Origin: Roseibium sediminicola
GTDB lineage: Bacteria > Pseudomonadota > Alphaproteobacteria > Rhizobiales > Stappiaceae
Reading direction: 5' to 3'
DNA length: 64,000 nucleotides
Assembly (NCBI RefSeq): GCF_023156505.1
Contig: NZ_JALNMJ010000025.1
Span: 1-64,000 of the forward strand
How positions within the stretch are numbered: the first letter of the stretch is position 1; each line of letters begins with the position of its first letter. The position numbers were made by a program, and so were the translations under genes. Below the pieces are notes generated by a model. That model was not told where the DNA came from. It worked only from the letters and a program-made list of their open reading frames with translations, and ran no database searches. Below are positions 24,643-32,747 of this stretch, in pieces.

Positions 24643-25602
24643 TCAGCCCTGCAGGTCCGCCCACATCCTGGCGTCACGCTCGGCTGTCCAGATGCGCGGC
24701 GTGTCGATGCCGAGCGCTTCGTCATAGGCGCGGGCGACGTTGAACGGCAGGCAATGTTCGTAGATCGCGTAGTCCTTGAACTTCGGATCGCATTCGGCGC
24801 GGCAGGCGTCCCAGGCTTCTTTCAGCGATCCGCCGCCCTGGGCGATCCGGGCGACCGGACGGTAGGTAGAAGACACAAAATCGGCGGTGTTGGTCAGCGC
24901 CTTGCCCACCATGTCCTTGCCGACCAGCGCATCGCCGCGGCCCGGCGCGATGGCTTCCACATCGAAGGAGCGGATGGCCTCCAGTGTCGTCGGCCAGTCG
25001 TTGAAATGGCCGTCGCCGCAGTAGCAGGCCGAGTGGTATTCGACAATGTCGCCGGTGAACATGACGTTCGCGTCCGGCACGTGGATGACGATGTCGCCGG
25101 CCGTGTGGGCGCGGCCCAGGAACCGCAGGTCGACCCGGCGCTTGCCGAGATAAACCGTCATGCGGTCGTTGAAGGTGGTTGTCGGCCAGGTGAGCGGCGG
25201 GATATCGTTGACATTGTCATAGCCCATGAACAGACGCGGGAAGCGCATGAATTCCGATTCCCGGTCTTCCGCGCCGCGTTCCACGACCATGGACCGGGCC
25301 TTCTGGCTCATGATCACAGTCGGCGCCTTGTAGGCGGCCGCCCCCAGCACGCGTACAGCGTGGTAATGCGTCAGCACAAGATGGCTTATCGGCTTGTCGG
25401 TGACGGACCGCACCTTCTCGATTACCTTGTTGGCGAGTTCCGGAGTCGCCTGCGCCTCGACGATCATGACGCTGTCATCACCTATGATGACACCGGTGTT
25501 CGGATCGCCCTCGGCGGTAAAGGCCCAGAGGTCCTTGCCGATCTCGGTGAAGGAGATCTTCTTCTCGCTCATGTCTCCGGCGGATGCGAATTGCTTGCTC
25601 AT
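24643..25602 (-). CDS. MBL-fold protein with altered second metal site
   Basis: A 319-residue metallo-beta-lactamase-fold protein. The canonical HxHxDH is HYHAVR at residues 79-84: both first-site histidines are kept, while the Asp and His of the second zinc site are Val and Arg. The third His ('GRAHTAGD', His166) and bridging Asp ('MFTGDIV', Asp184) are present; the last His position reads PGRG. So one zinc may bind, or catalysis may differ. Start ATG 25602 has GGGGAGG upstream; an open frame extends further up through an intergenic repeat and is not believed. Likely ring-cleavage-pathway hydrolase or thioesterase, role unknown. Confidence 0.82.
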   Translation of the reverse strand: MSKQFASAGDMSEKKISFTEIGKDLWAFTAEGDPNTGVIIGDDSVMIVEAQATPELANKVIEKVRSVTDKPISHLVLTHYHAVRVLGAAAYKAPTVIMSQKARSMVVERGAEDRESEFMRFPRLFMGYDNVNDIPPLTWPTTTFNDRMTVYLGKRRVDLRFLGRAHTAGDIVIHVPDANVMFTGDIVEYHSACYCGDGHFNDWPTTLEAIRSFDVEAIAPGRGDALVGKDMVGKALTNTADFVSSTYRPVARIAQGGGSLKEAWDACRAECDPKFKDYAIYEHCLPFNVARAYDEALGIDTPRIWTAERDARMWADLQG

Positions 25603-25659
25603 ACTGCCTCCCCGCCCAAGCAGGGTCCCTTGATAAGAATTTTTGGCTTTAGGAAGTGG

Positions 25660-25814
25660 GACCCCCACCCCTAGCCCCTCCCCACAAGGGGGAGGGGGAC
25701 TGGTCTGAATGTCGTCTCTGGTCTCGTGTCCTTCAGATGCGCAGGAGCTGGTAAAAGCGCTTCGTTGTGGCACGGCCTGATCCCCCTTGTGGGGAGGGGT
25801 TAGGGGTGGGGGTC
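25660..25814. repeat. MITE-like inverted repeat inside the aromatic operon (family B)
   Basis: Two 34-bp arms (25660-25693 and 25781-25814) are inverted copies with a single mismatch, flanking 87 bp of unrelated sequence. The arms are C/G-rich (GACCCCCACCCCTA at the outer ends). It fills the 242-bp gap between the fumarylacetoacetate hydrolase gene and the downstream MBL gene, both on the minus strand, so it is transcribed and could fold into a long hairpin. Confidence 0.85.
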
Positions 25815-25844
25815 ACCAGCAAAGATGGCCCCGATTAAGGGCTC

Positions 25845-26861
25845 TCAAATCCCCTCGTATTTCTCCACCGTCTGCTCGATGGCGCCGAAAATAGAGTGGC
25901 CTTCGCCGTCCAGCATCTCGATGCGGACCGTGTCGCCGAATTTCAGGAACGGGGTCTTAGCCTCGCCGGAATTGATGGTCTCGATCATGCGGATCTCGGC
26001 AATGCAGGAATAACCGACGCCGCCTTCGGCGACCGGCTTGCCCGGGCCGCCGTCGAGTTTGTTGGAGACCGTGCCGGAACCGATGATGGTGCCGGCGCCG
26101 AGCGGGCGCGTCTTGGCCGCATGGGCGATCAGCTGTCCGAAATCGAAGGTCATGTCGACGCCGGCATTGGCGCGACCGAAGGCTTCGCCGTTCAGATCGA
26201 CATGAAGCGGCAAGTGCAGCTTGCCGCCTTTCCAGGCATCGCCGAGTTCGGCCGGTGTCACCGCCACCGGGGAGAAGGCGGAAGACGGCTTGGACTGGAA
26301 GAAACCGAAGCCCTTGCCGAGTTCGGCCGGGATCAGGCCGCGCAGGGAAACGTCGTTGACCAGGAGCACCAAGCGGACGTGGTCGCGGGCCTCGTCCGCA
26401 CTGACGCCCATCGGCACATCGCCGGTGACGACGGCGATCTCGCCTTCCATGTCGATGCCCCAGGCCTCGTCGCGCATCTTGATCGGATCGCGCGGGGCCA
26501 GGAACGTGTCGGATCCGCCCTGGTACATCAACGGATCGGTCCAGAAAGTCTCCGGCATCTTGGCGCCGCGCGCCTTGCGCACCAGTTCAACGTGATTGAC
26601 GTAAGCCGATCCATCGGCCCACTGATAGGCCCGCGGCAGCGGCGACAGGGCATCATGCTCGTGAAAGCGGATGGTCGGCACGGCTTCATGAGAGAGGCTT
26701 TCGGCCAGGAGCTCCAGCTTCGGCGCCACCTCGTCCCAATTGTCGAGCGCGGTCTGCAGCGTCGGCGCGATGTGGCTTGCATCGGTGCAGAAGGTCAGGC
26801 GGTCGTTGACCACCACCAGTTTGCCGTCGCGCGTGCCGTCCTTGAGCGTTGCCAGTTTCAT
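25845..26861 (-). CDS. Fumarylacetoacetate hydrolase family protein
   Basis: A 338-residue FAH-family hydrolase of the bacterial ~330-residue type found in homogentisate operons; it would split fumarylacetoacetate into fumarate and acetoacetate in the cytoplasm. Visible family parts: 'MYQGGSDTFLAPRDPI', the metal-binding acidic motif 'GIDMEGEIAVVTGDVP' (about 169-184) and the late 'GAGTIIGSGTVSN' loop. I chose ATG 26861 (MKLATLKDG); upstream in-frame codons run into the preceding MBL gene. It starts 7 bp after that gene's stop, so co-transcription with hmgA is clear. Confidence 0.88.
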   Translation of the reverse strand: MKLATLKDGTRDGKLVVVNDRLTFCTDASHIAPTLQTALDNWDEVAPKLELLAESLSHEAVPTIRFHEHDALSPLPRAYQWADGSAYVNHVELVRKARGAKMPETFWTDPLMYQGGSDTFLAPRDPIKMRDEAWGIDMEGEIAVVTGDVPMGVSADEARDHVRLVLLVNDVSLRGLIPAELGKGFGFFQSKPSSAFSPVAVTPAELGDAWKGGKLHLPLHVDLNGEAFGRANAGVDMTFDFGQLIAHAAKTRPLGAGTIIGSGTVSNKLDGGPGKPVAEGGVGYSCIAEIRMIETINSGEAKTPFLKFGDTVRIEMLDGEGHSIFGAIEQTVEKYEGI

Positions 26862-26868
26862 GAGGTTC

Positions 26869-27738
26869 TCAGCTCCTTGTGATCGCCAGGCCGTCATGGC
26901 TGACGATGGTTTCTCCCTGGAAGCCCTTGGTGGCCTCCAGCCATTCTTCTTTTTCAAAGCCCGGCAGATCCGCCGGGATCAGGTGGTGCAGCACCAGTTT
27001 CTTCACTCCTGCTGCCTGGGCAATCCTTGCGGCGTCGTGCGCCATCGTGTGGCTTGCCAGAAGATGCTCCCGCAGACGTTCGCCATTGCCGGTGATCTCC
27101 ACAATCCGGTCTACCCCACGAGCCAGCATGGCCTCGTGAATCAGCAGATCGCAATCCTTGGAGAACTCGCCAAGCGGCGGGAAATAGGTGGTGTCGGCCG
27201 AGAAGGCGACCGACCAGCCCTCGACGTCGAAGCGCAAGGCAAAACAATCGACCACCGGCGGATGATCGACGCGGAGCGCAGAGACACTCACGGCATTGTC
27301 CGCGACCGGCACCTCACCTTCCTCAAGAAGATGGATCGCGACCAGATCGCGCAGATCCGGCCGGCCTTCGTCGTCGATCCTGAGATCGATGTCATAGCGC
27401 ATGGAGGCCAGGAAACCGTCCCAGTAGTCCTTCAGGTCCGCCGGGCCGAAGACCTTGACCTTTGTCGACAGACCGGTGGTCCAGGCCGTATGGATCAGCG
27501 GCCCCAGTTCCAGGACGTGGTCGGAATGCATATGGGTGATGAAGATGAGATCGAGCTCCTTCAGCACCACACCGGCATTGATCAGCCCCCGGGTCACTCC
27601 GAGACCGCAATCGACCACACAGCGGCGTCCGCCGATGTCGAGGAGCGAGCTGGTCGGCGACGGGCCGCCCGGGCGGATGGCCGGACCGCCTTTCGACCCC
27701 AGGATGACCAGGCGATCGGGAAAGTCAGAAGCGCTCAT
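26869..27738 (-). CDS. MBL-fold metallo-hydrolase (RNase Z-like), homogentisate operon
   Basis: A 289-residue metallo-beta-lactamase-fold enzyme with the full HxHxDH motif (His69, His71, Asp73, His74 in 'ITHMHSDHVLELG') and the later 'SADTTYF' and 'LLIHEAM' motifs with Asp and His ligands, so it should bind two zinc ions. Domain layout is that of the RNase Z/arylsulfatase-like group (Lactamase_B_2) rather than glyoxalase II. Its start overlaps the hmgA stop by one base. A role as hydrolase or lactonase in the phenylacetate/homogentisate route is suggested by context only. Confidence 0.82.
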   Translation of the reverse strand: MSASDFPDRLVILGSKGGPAIRPGGPSPTSSLLDIGGRRCVVDCGLGVTRGLINAGVVLKELDLIFITHMHSDHVLELGPLIHTAWTTGLSTKVKVFGPADLKDYWDGFLASMRYDIDLRIDDEGRPDLRDLVAIHLLEEGEVPVADNAVSVSALRVDHPPVVDCFALRFDVEGWSVAFSADTTYFPPLGEFSKDCDLLIHEAMLARGVDRIVEITGNGERLREHLLASHTMAHDAARIAQAAGVKKLVLHHLIPADLPGFEKEEWLEATKGFQGETIVSHDGLAITRS

Positions 27739-29108
27739 TATTTGTTCCAGGTCCCCTCGGGCGTGCCGTCGAATTTCTTCTCAAGCGAATCCCAGCAGTC
27801 GATGTAGTCATCCTGCAACGGCGCGTCCTTGGCGGCAAATTCCGTCAGATGCTGCGGGAAACGGGTCTCGAACATGAACGACATGGTGTTGTCGAGCTTT
27901 TCCGGCTTGAGATCGGCGTTGGACGCCCCTTCAAAGGCAGTGTTGTCGGGCCCATGCGGCAGCATCATGTTGTGAAGGCTCATGCCGCCCGGAATGAAGC
28001 CCTGAGGTTTGGCGTCATACTGGCCGTAGATGTTGCCCATCAGCTCGGACATGATGTTCTTGTGGTACCAGGGCGGACGGAAGGTGTCTTCCATCACCAT
28101 CCAGCGCTCACGGAACAGGACGAAGTCGATATTGGCCGTGCCCGGTACACCTGACGGCGCCGTCAGCACGGTGAAGATCGACGGATCCGGATGGTCGAAC
28201 AGGATCGATCCGATCGGGCAATAATTTCTGAGATCGTATTTGCAGGGCGCGTAATTGCCGTGCCAGGCGACCACGTCGAGCGGCGAATGGCCGATTTTCG
28301 TTTCGTGGAACTGGCCGCACCACTTCACCGTCACCGTCGACGGCGCTTCGCGGTCCTCGAAATGAGCCACAGGAGCCTTGAAGTCACGGCGGTTGGCCAT
28401 GCAGTTGGCTCCGATCGGCCCCCTGCCCGGCAGCTCGAACTTCTGACCGTAATTCTCGCAGACAAAGCCGCGTGCCGGGCCTTCGATCACCTCGACCCGG
28501 TAGACCAGGCCGCGCGGCAGGATGGCGATTTCCTTGGGTTCCAGCTCGATGACGCCGAGCTCGGTGCAGAACCGCAGCACACCTTCCTGGGGCACCACCA
28601 GAAGTTCGCTGTCGGCGGAAAAGAAGTATTCATCCTCCATCGACTTGGTCACCAGGTAGATGTGGCTGGCCATGCCGACCTGGGTATTAACGTCACCGGC
28701 GGTGGTCATGGTGCGCATGCCGGTGAGCCAGGTCAGTTCATCGCCGGAATGGGGTACCGGATCCCAGCGGTACTGGCCGAGCGAAACAACATCATCGCAG
28801 ACATTCGGCGCCGATTTCCAGAGCGGCAGATCGATTTTCCGGAACCGGCTGGTATGCTTGACGGACGGCCGGATGCGGTAACACCAGGTGCGTTCGTTCT
28901 GATGGCTCGGCGCGGTGAAGGCGGTGCCGGAGAGCTGCTCGCCGTAAAGTCCATAGGCGCATTTCTGCGGGCTGTTCCTGCCCTGGGGCAGCGCCCCGGG
29001 CAGGGCTTCGGTCTCAAAATCATTGCCAAAGCCCGGCATATACTCAAGAGCGGCCGAATTCCGCCGTTCTTCGCCAAGCTTCTGACTGCTGTCCGTTCTC
29101 TGATCCAT
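27738..29108 (-). CDS. hmgA: Homogentisate 1,2-dioxygenase
   Basis: A 456-residue Fe(II) dioxygenase that opens homogentisate to maleylacetoacetate, the central step of tyrosine/phenylacetate breakdown. The iron ligands are visible: His349 and Glu355 in '[12 protein letters not shown]' and His385 in 'MMLPHGPD', with the same +6 and +36 spacing as the human enzyme. Length is normal. Start ATG 29108 follows GGGAGG. It is the first gene of a seven-gene minus-strand operon running to 22284, interrupted only by a repeat element. A palindrome over its -10 box suggests a dedicated regulator not encoded here. Confidence 0.96.
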   Translation of the reverse strand: MDQRTDSSQKLGEERRNSAALEYMPGFGNDFETEALPGALPQGRNSPQKCAYGLYGEQLSGTAFTAPSHQNERTWCYRIRPSVKHTSRFRKIDLPLWKSAPNVCDDVVSLGQYRWDPVPHSGDELTWLTGMRTMTTAGDVNTQVGMASHIYLVTKSMEDEYFFSADSELLVVPQEGVLRFCTELGVIELEPKEIAILPRGLVYRVEVIEGPARGFVCENYGQKFELPGRGPIGANCMANRRDFKAPVAHFEDREAPSTVTVKWCGQFHETKIGHSPLDVVAWHGNYAPCKYDLRNYCPIGSILFDHPDPSIFTVLTAPSGVPGTANIDFVLFRERWMVMEDTFRPPWYHKNIMSELMGNIYGQYDAKPQGFIPGGMSLHNMMLPHGPDNTAFEGASNADLKPEKLDNTMSFMFETRFPQHLTEFAAKDAPLQDDYIDCWDSLEKKFDGTPEGTWNK

Positions 29109-29137
29109 GACATCCTCCCGGTTCGGAGATGAATTTA

Positions 29138-29172
29138 GTTGCATATGTAACCATTTTCATTCCGAGGATCAA
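29138..29172 (-). promoter_or_regulatory. hmgA promoter with palindrome over the -10
   Basis: On the minus strand TTGATC (29172-29167) and TACATA (29149-29144) are separated by 17 bases. The imperfect palindrome GTTGCATATGTAAC (29138-29151, one mismatched pair) covers the -10, as expected for a MarR- or IclR-type repressor. The regulator is not in the window. Confidence 0.55.
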
Positions 29173-29299
29173 GCCGCATCTCAAAAATGTATCGCGGCCG
29201 GCAAAAAAGTCTTTCTGCACCGCAAAAACGGGCCGGTCCGTAAGCTTTGATTTACGCAGCTGACCTAAGGTTGAGCCAGTCTTACCCTTGGAGCACTTC

Positions 29300-31333
29300 A
29301 TGTCTCTCAGAAATCGGATTTTCTTCGCTTCCAGCGGCGTCTTCCTGTTTGGATTCCTGACGCTTATCCTGGCCGTTACCTTCATGACCCAGTCAACGTC
29401 GCAAAAATCCGGCGAGGACCTGATCCGTAAGACCGCAGCCGCCCTTGCACTGGACGCGGGCAAGACGCTCGCCCAGGCACAGCTGGCTGCGCGCGCCGCT
29501 GCGGACGCACTGGAAGGCCTGCAGCATGCCGGCGTCACCGACCGCAACGCCTATGCCGCGGTGATGCAGCACCAGATCGGCCAGAACAAACATTTCGTCG
29601 GTGGCGGCGCGATCCTGGAGCCTGACATGGCCGGCGCGGACGCGGACAACGCGGGGGCCAATTTCTCCGACGACAAGGGCCGCTTCATTCCCTATTTCTA
29701 CAATGACGGTGCCAAGGTGGCCTGGGAACCTCTGCTCTTCGGCGGCGACAGTGGCTCTGAGGAGTGGTACGACAAGCCGAAAAATCTCGGCCACGACACG
29801 GTCACCGAGCCTTACCTCTATCCGGTCAACGGCGTCGACGTTCTGATGGCGACCGCCTCCTCTCCAATCAAGGACCCGTCCGGCAAGGGCATCGGCGGCG
29901 CCACCATCGACGTTTCCCTGGAAGGTCTGCAGAAGGCGGTCAGCGCCGGCCAGACCTATGACAGCGGTTATGTCGGCCTGCTCAGCGAGGCCGGTGTCTG
30001 GGTGTCCCATCCGGACGCGAGCCTGCTCGGCCAGAAGGCCGACGCAGCAGCCATCGCCAAGATCAAGGCGCTCAAGGGCGACGCCGGTTTCGCCACCCAG
30101 GATGGCACAGCGGAAGCAATCCAGGCGTTCGAGTTGGACGGCACCGGCCAGCGCTGGTTTATCGTCGTCGCGGTCGACGAAAGCGAGCTGCTCGCCAGCG
30201 CCAATTCCACGATGCAGATGAGCCTCCTGCTCGCCGCAGGACTGCTCATCGCTGGCACCTTCCTGATGTGGTTGCTCGGTTCGACCATTGCCGGCCCAGT
30301 ACAGGCCCTGACCACGCGCATGCGCAATCTCGCCGATGGCGATGTCAGTACGCCGGTCGCCTATACCGAGCGCAAGGATGAGATCGGCCAGATGGCCGGC
30401 GCCCTGGAAATCTTCGTTGCCAATGAAAACGAGCGCCGGACGCTGCAGAGCGACACAGAACAGTCCCAGCAGAGCCAGATGGAGCGCCAGCGCGCCGTCG
30501 CAGAACTGATCGAAACCTTCGAGCGTGACGTTCACGCGGTGCTCGACCAGGTCTCCGGCAATACGCATCGCATGGAACAGACAGCGGCCTCGCTCGACGC
30601 CATCGCGCGCGACACCTCGGCCAAAGTGTCTTCCGTCGCAGGCTCCTCCGAAGTCGCCCAGGGCAGCGTCCAGACGGTTGCCTCGGCCGCGGAAGAATTG
30701 TCGGCCTCGATCTCGGAAATCGGCCGCCAGATCGAACAGACCAAAACGGTTGTCACCAGCGCAACCCGCGCGGCCAATGACAGCAACGACAAGGTCGGAA
30801 GCCTCGACACCGCCGCCCAGAAGATCGGCGAAGTTGTCAGCCTGATCCAAGCGATTGCCGAACAGACCAACCTCCTGGCCCTGAATGCCACCATCGAGGC
30901 GGCCCGCGCCGGGGAAGCCGGCAAGGGCTTCGCGGTCGTGGCGGCGGAAGTCAAGGAACTGGCCACCCAGACGGCAAAGGCGACAGAGGAAATCTCCGCG
31001 CAGATCGCCGGTATCCAGTCTTCGACCCGCAATGCTGTCGGTTCGATCCAGGAAATCGCCTCGACCATGGACGAGGTCAACCAGTTCACCGCGGCAATCG
31101 CAGCGGCGATCCAGCAGCAGGGCGATGCCACCAACGAGATCAGCCACAATGTCCAGCAGGCTGCCAGCTGTACCAGCGACATGAGCTCAAGCGTCGGCGA
31201 CGTCATGCAGGCGGCGGAGGAAACCAGCAGCTCCGCGGCCGATGTCCTGACGGTGTCCCAGTCGGTTTCCGAACAGGCCCAGGGCCTGCAGGCCACCATT
31301 GCCGATTTCCTGTCGAAGGTCCGGGCCGCTTAA
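29300..31333 (+). CDS. Methyl-accepting chemotaxis protein with dCache sensor
   Basis: A 677-residue chemoreceptor: TM1 (about 8-29), a periplasmic double-Cache-like domain (about 35-305; '[19 protein letters not shown]', 'WYDKPKNLG', '[21 protein letters not shown]'), TM2 (about 308-332), HAMP and a MA domain whose tip reads '[21 protein letters not shown]'. dCache receptors usually sense small molecules such as amino acids or organic acids. Start ATG 29300 has GGAG upstream; a TTG 12 bases earlier is less likely. It is divergent from hmgA, so a link to aromatic compounds is conceivable but unproven. Confidence 0.92.
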   Translation: MSLRNRIFFASSGVFLFGFLTLILAVTFMTQSTSQKSGEDLIRKTAAALALDAGKTLAQAQLAARAAADALEGLQHAGVTDRNAYAAVMQHQIGQNKHFVGGGAILEPDMAGADADNAGANFSDDKGRFIPYFYNDGAKVAWEPLLFGGDSGSEEWYDKPKNLGHDTVTEPYLYPVNGVDVLMATASSPIKDPSGKGIGGATIDVSLEGLQKAVSAGQTYDSGYVGLLSEAGVWVSHPDASLLGQKADAAAIAKIKALKGDAGFATQDGTAEAIQAFELDGTGQRWFIVVAVDESELLASANSTMQMSLLLAAGLLIAGTFLMWLLGSTIAGPVQALTTRMRNLADGDVSTPVAYTERKDEIGQMAGALEIFVANENERRTLQSDTEQSQQSQMERQRAVAELIETFERDVHAVLDQVSGNTHRMEQTAASLDAIARDTSAKVSSVAGSSEVAQGSVQTVASAAEELSASISEIGRQIEQTKTVVTSATRAANDSNDKVGSLDTAAQKIGEVVSLIQAIAEQTNLLALNATIEAARAGEAGKGFAVVAAEVKELATQTAKATEEISAQIAGIQSSTRNAVGSIQEIASTMDEVNQFTAAIAAAIQQQGDATNEISHNVQQAASCTSDMSSSVGDVMQAAEETSSSAADVLTVSQSVSEQAQGLQATIADFLSKVRAA

Positions 31334-31357
31334 AGACAGTCAAATCGCCCAGAAACA

Positions 31358-31394
31358 GAAGCCCGCGCAACCCCTTGCGCGGGCTTCCTTTTTT
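31358..31394 (+). terminator. Rho-independent terminator of the chemoreceptor gene
   Basis: A perfect 13-bp stem GAAGCCCGCGCAA / TTGCGCGGGCTTC with a CCCC loop, followed by six T. Confidence 0.93.
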
Positions 31395-31449
31395 CCGATC
31401 TCACAGTTTGCCGGCTCAGATCCCTTCCCTGCCTTTCGTCACACGGGGC

Positions 31450-31499
31450 TTGATCAATCATTTGCCGTGATCTAAAAAGAACAAATAGCGAACAAATGA
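31450..31499 (+). promoter_or_regulatory. Possible promoter with 11-bp spaced direct repeat
   Basis: TTGATC (31450-31455) and TAAAAA (31473-31478) are 17 bases apart. Just downstream, GAACAAAT occurs twice with an 11-bp period (about 31480-31498), i.e. one helical turn. This precedes the hypothetical gene at 31508. Confidence 0.35.
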
Positions 31500-31507
31500 G
31501 GTAAGCA

Positions 31508-31825
31508 ATGCGGCTGGCCAATCCCACCCTTGAGCAATCCCGCGCGGTTCTCGCGGCGTCGCCGTCCCTGCTGGATAGTGTCCAGACGACGGATGTGACC
31601 CCTGGCGACGTGCGCAAGATGATTCTTTATCTGCGCAAGGCGCGGGAACGGGCCATTGCCATCCGGGACCGCTCCCCGGGCGGCAGCTATCTGGAAGGTG
31701 TGCTGACCCGGACCATCGACGGCATCACGCTGGAACTGTCGCAGCTCGACTACCTCCTGGTGCAGAAACCGGTCGACGTGACAGCAGCGGGCACTGATTC
31801 CCGGCGCATGCGGCCGGCGATCTGA
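31508..31825 (+). CDS. Hypothetical protein, 105 residues
   Basis: I do not recognise a family. It is a soluble, charged, probably helical protein ('TPGDVRKMILYLRKARERAIAIRDRSPGGSYLEGVL' region) with no signal peptide or membrane segment. The start ATG has GAGG about 7 bases upstream and codon usage looks like its neighbours, so it is probably real. It has its own promoter-like sequence and sits between a chemoreceptor terminator and a GFA gene. Confidence 0.6.
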   Translation: MRLANPTLEQSRAVLAASPSLLDSVQTTDVTPGDVRKMILYLRKARERAIAIRDRSPGGSYLEGVLTRTIDGITLELSQLDYLLVQKPVDVTAAGTDSRRMRPAI

Positions 31826-31892
31826 GGCTTGTCGCTTTGCCGGGGTGAATGGTAGAGCAGACACTCTTCTCTCGTCGAATCAGGTCAGCCCC

Positions 31893-32297
31893 ATGAAAAT
31901 CCATACCGGCAGCTGTCTTTGCGGCACCGTTGCCTTTCAGATCAACGGCGACTTCGACGCGTTCTTCCTGTGTCATTGCAGCCATTGCCGGAAGGACACA
32001 GGGTCCGCGCATGCCGCCAACCTGTTTTCGTCGACAGCCAACCTGATCTGGACCTCCGGCGCGGACCATGTCACGACCTTCACCCTGCCGGGCACACGGC
32101 ACCGCAAGGCCTTCTGCAAGGACTGCGGCTCCGCGCTACCCAATCATCAGCTGGAGGGCAATTTGCTGGTTGTTCCCGCAGGCAGTCTGAACAGCCCTGT
32201 CGGGATGAAACCGGCCGGCCATATCTTTGCGGCCAGCCGTGCCGATTGGGACGACAGGCTGGAGGAGGTACAGGAATTCGAGACCTTTCCCGGCTGA
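31893..32297 (+). CDS. GFA-family zinc-binding protein
   Basis: A 134-residue CENP-V/GFA domain protein. The zinc ligands appear as C8xC10 ('GSCLCGTV'), C27-H-C29-xx-C32 ('CHCSHCRK') and a later CxxC ('CKDCGSAL'). The family is named for a glutathione-dependent formaldehyde-activating activity, but most members have no proven function. ATG 31893 (MKIHTGS) aligns with the family start; the weak Shine-Dalgarno makes this less firm. No obvious partner gene. Confidence 0.85.
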   Translation: MKIHTGSCLCGTVAFQINGDFDAFFLCHCSHCRKDTGSAHAANLFSSTANLIWTSGADHVTTFTLPGTRHRKAFCKDCGSALPNHQLEGNLLVVPAGSLNSPVGMKPAGHIFAASRADWDDRLEEVQEFETFPG

Positions 32298-32300
32298 GCC

Positions 32301-32669
32301 TCAGGCTTCCTCTTTCAGCGGACCGAAAAACCCAAGGATCGATTTCAATTTGCCCGACTGCCCGTCGACCGTGACGATGTCGAGCCCTTCAGGCAGCGCT
32401 GTACCGTCCGCCTTGACCAGATGCCAGGCGAACCGTGCCATGCCGTGATGCTCGTCGATGGCGCTGGTGCGCAGGATCTTGGCGCCGACCCGGCTGGCCA
32501 GCACACCGGCAATGTGATCGACCAGTTCCGTCCGCCCCCGCAGATCCGTCTCGGGATCGGTGTACCTGACATCGACCGAAACGGATTTGTCGAGCAGATC
32601 CCGGCGATAGGACGGATCGCGCTCCGACCAGGCGGAACAATAGATGTCGATGGTTTCTTCGAGCGTCAT
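32301..32669 (-). CDS. SnoaL-like / NTF2-fold protein
   Basis: A 122-residue protein of the NTF2-like superfamily ('MTLEETIDIYCSAWSERDPSYR', 'TDLRGRTELVDHIAGVL', 'DEHHGMARFAWHLVKADG' in parts), similar to SnoaL_2 proteins. These are small cone-shaped hydratase/isomerase or binding folds; catalytic role cannot be assigned. Strong Shine-Dalgarno GGGAGG precedes the ATG. It converges on the GFA gene with 3 bp between stops. Confidence 0.8.
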   Translation of the reverse strand: MTLEETIDIYCSAWSERDPSYRRDLLDKSVSVDVRYTDPETDLRGRTELVDHIAGVLASRVGAKILRTSAIDEHHGMARFAWHLVKADGTALPEGLDIVTVDGQSGKLKSILGFFGPLKEEA

Positions 32670-32747
32670 GGCGGCCTCCCGAATTTCTGACCTGCAAGCA
32701 TGCGCGTTTTTTGAGGGAACCGCCAGAGGGCCTGGCTCAAGCTGAAT

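Noticed and set aside
25603-25773. 57-residue upstream extension of the MBL gene
   Set aside because: It would translate the inverted-repeat element; a strong Shine-Dalgarno supports ATG 25602.
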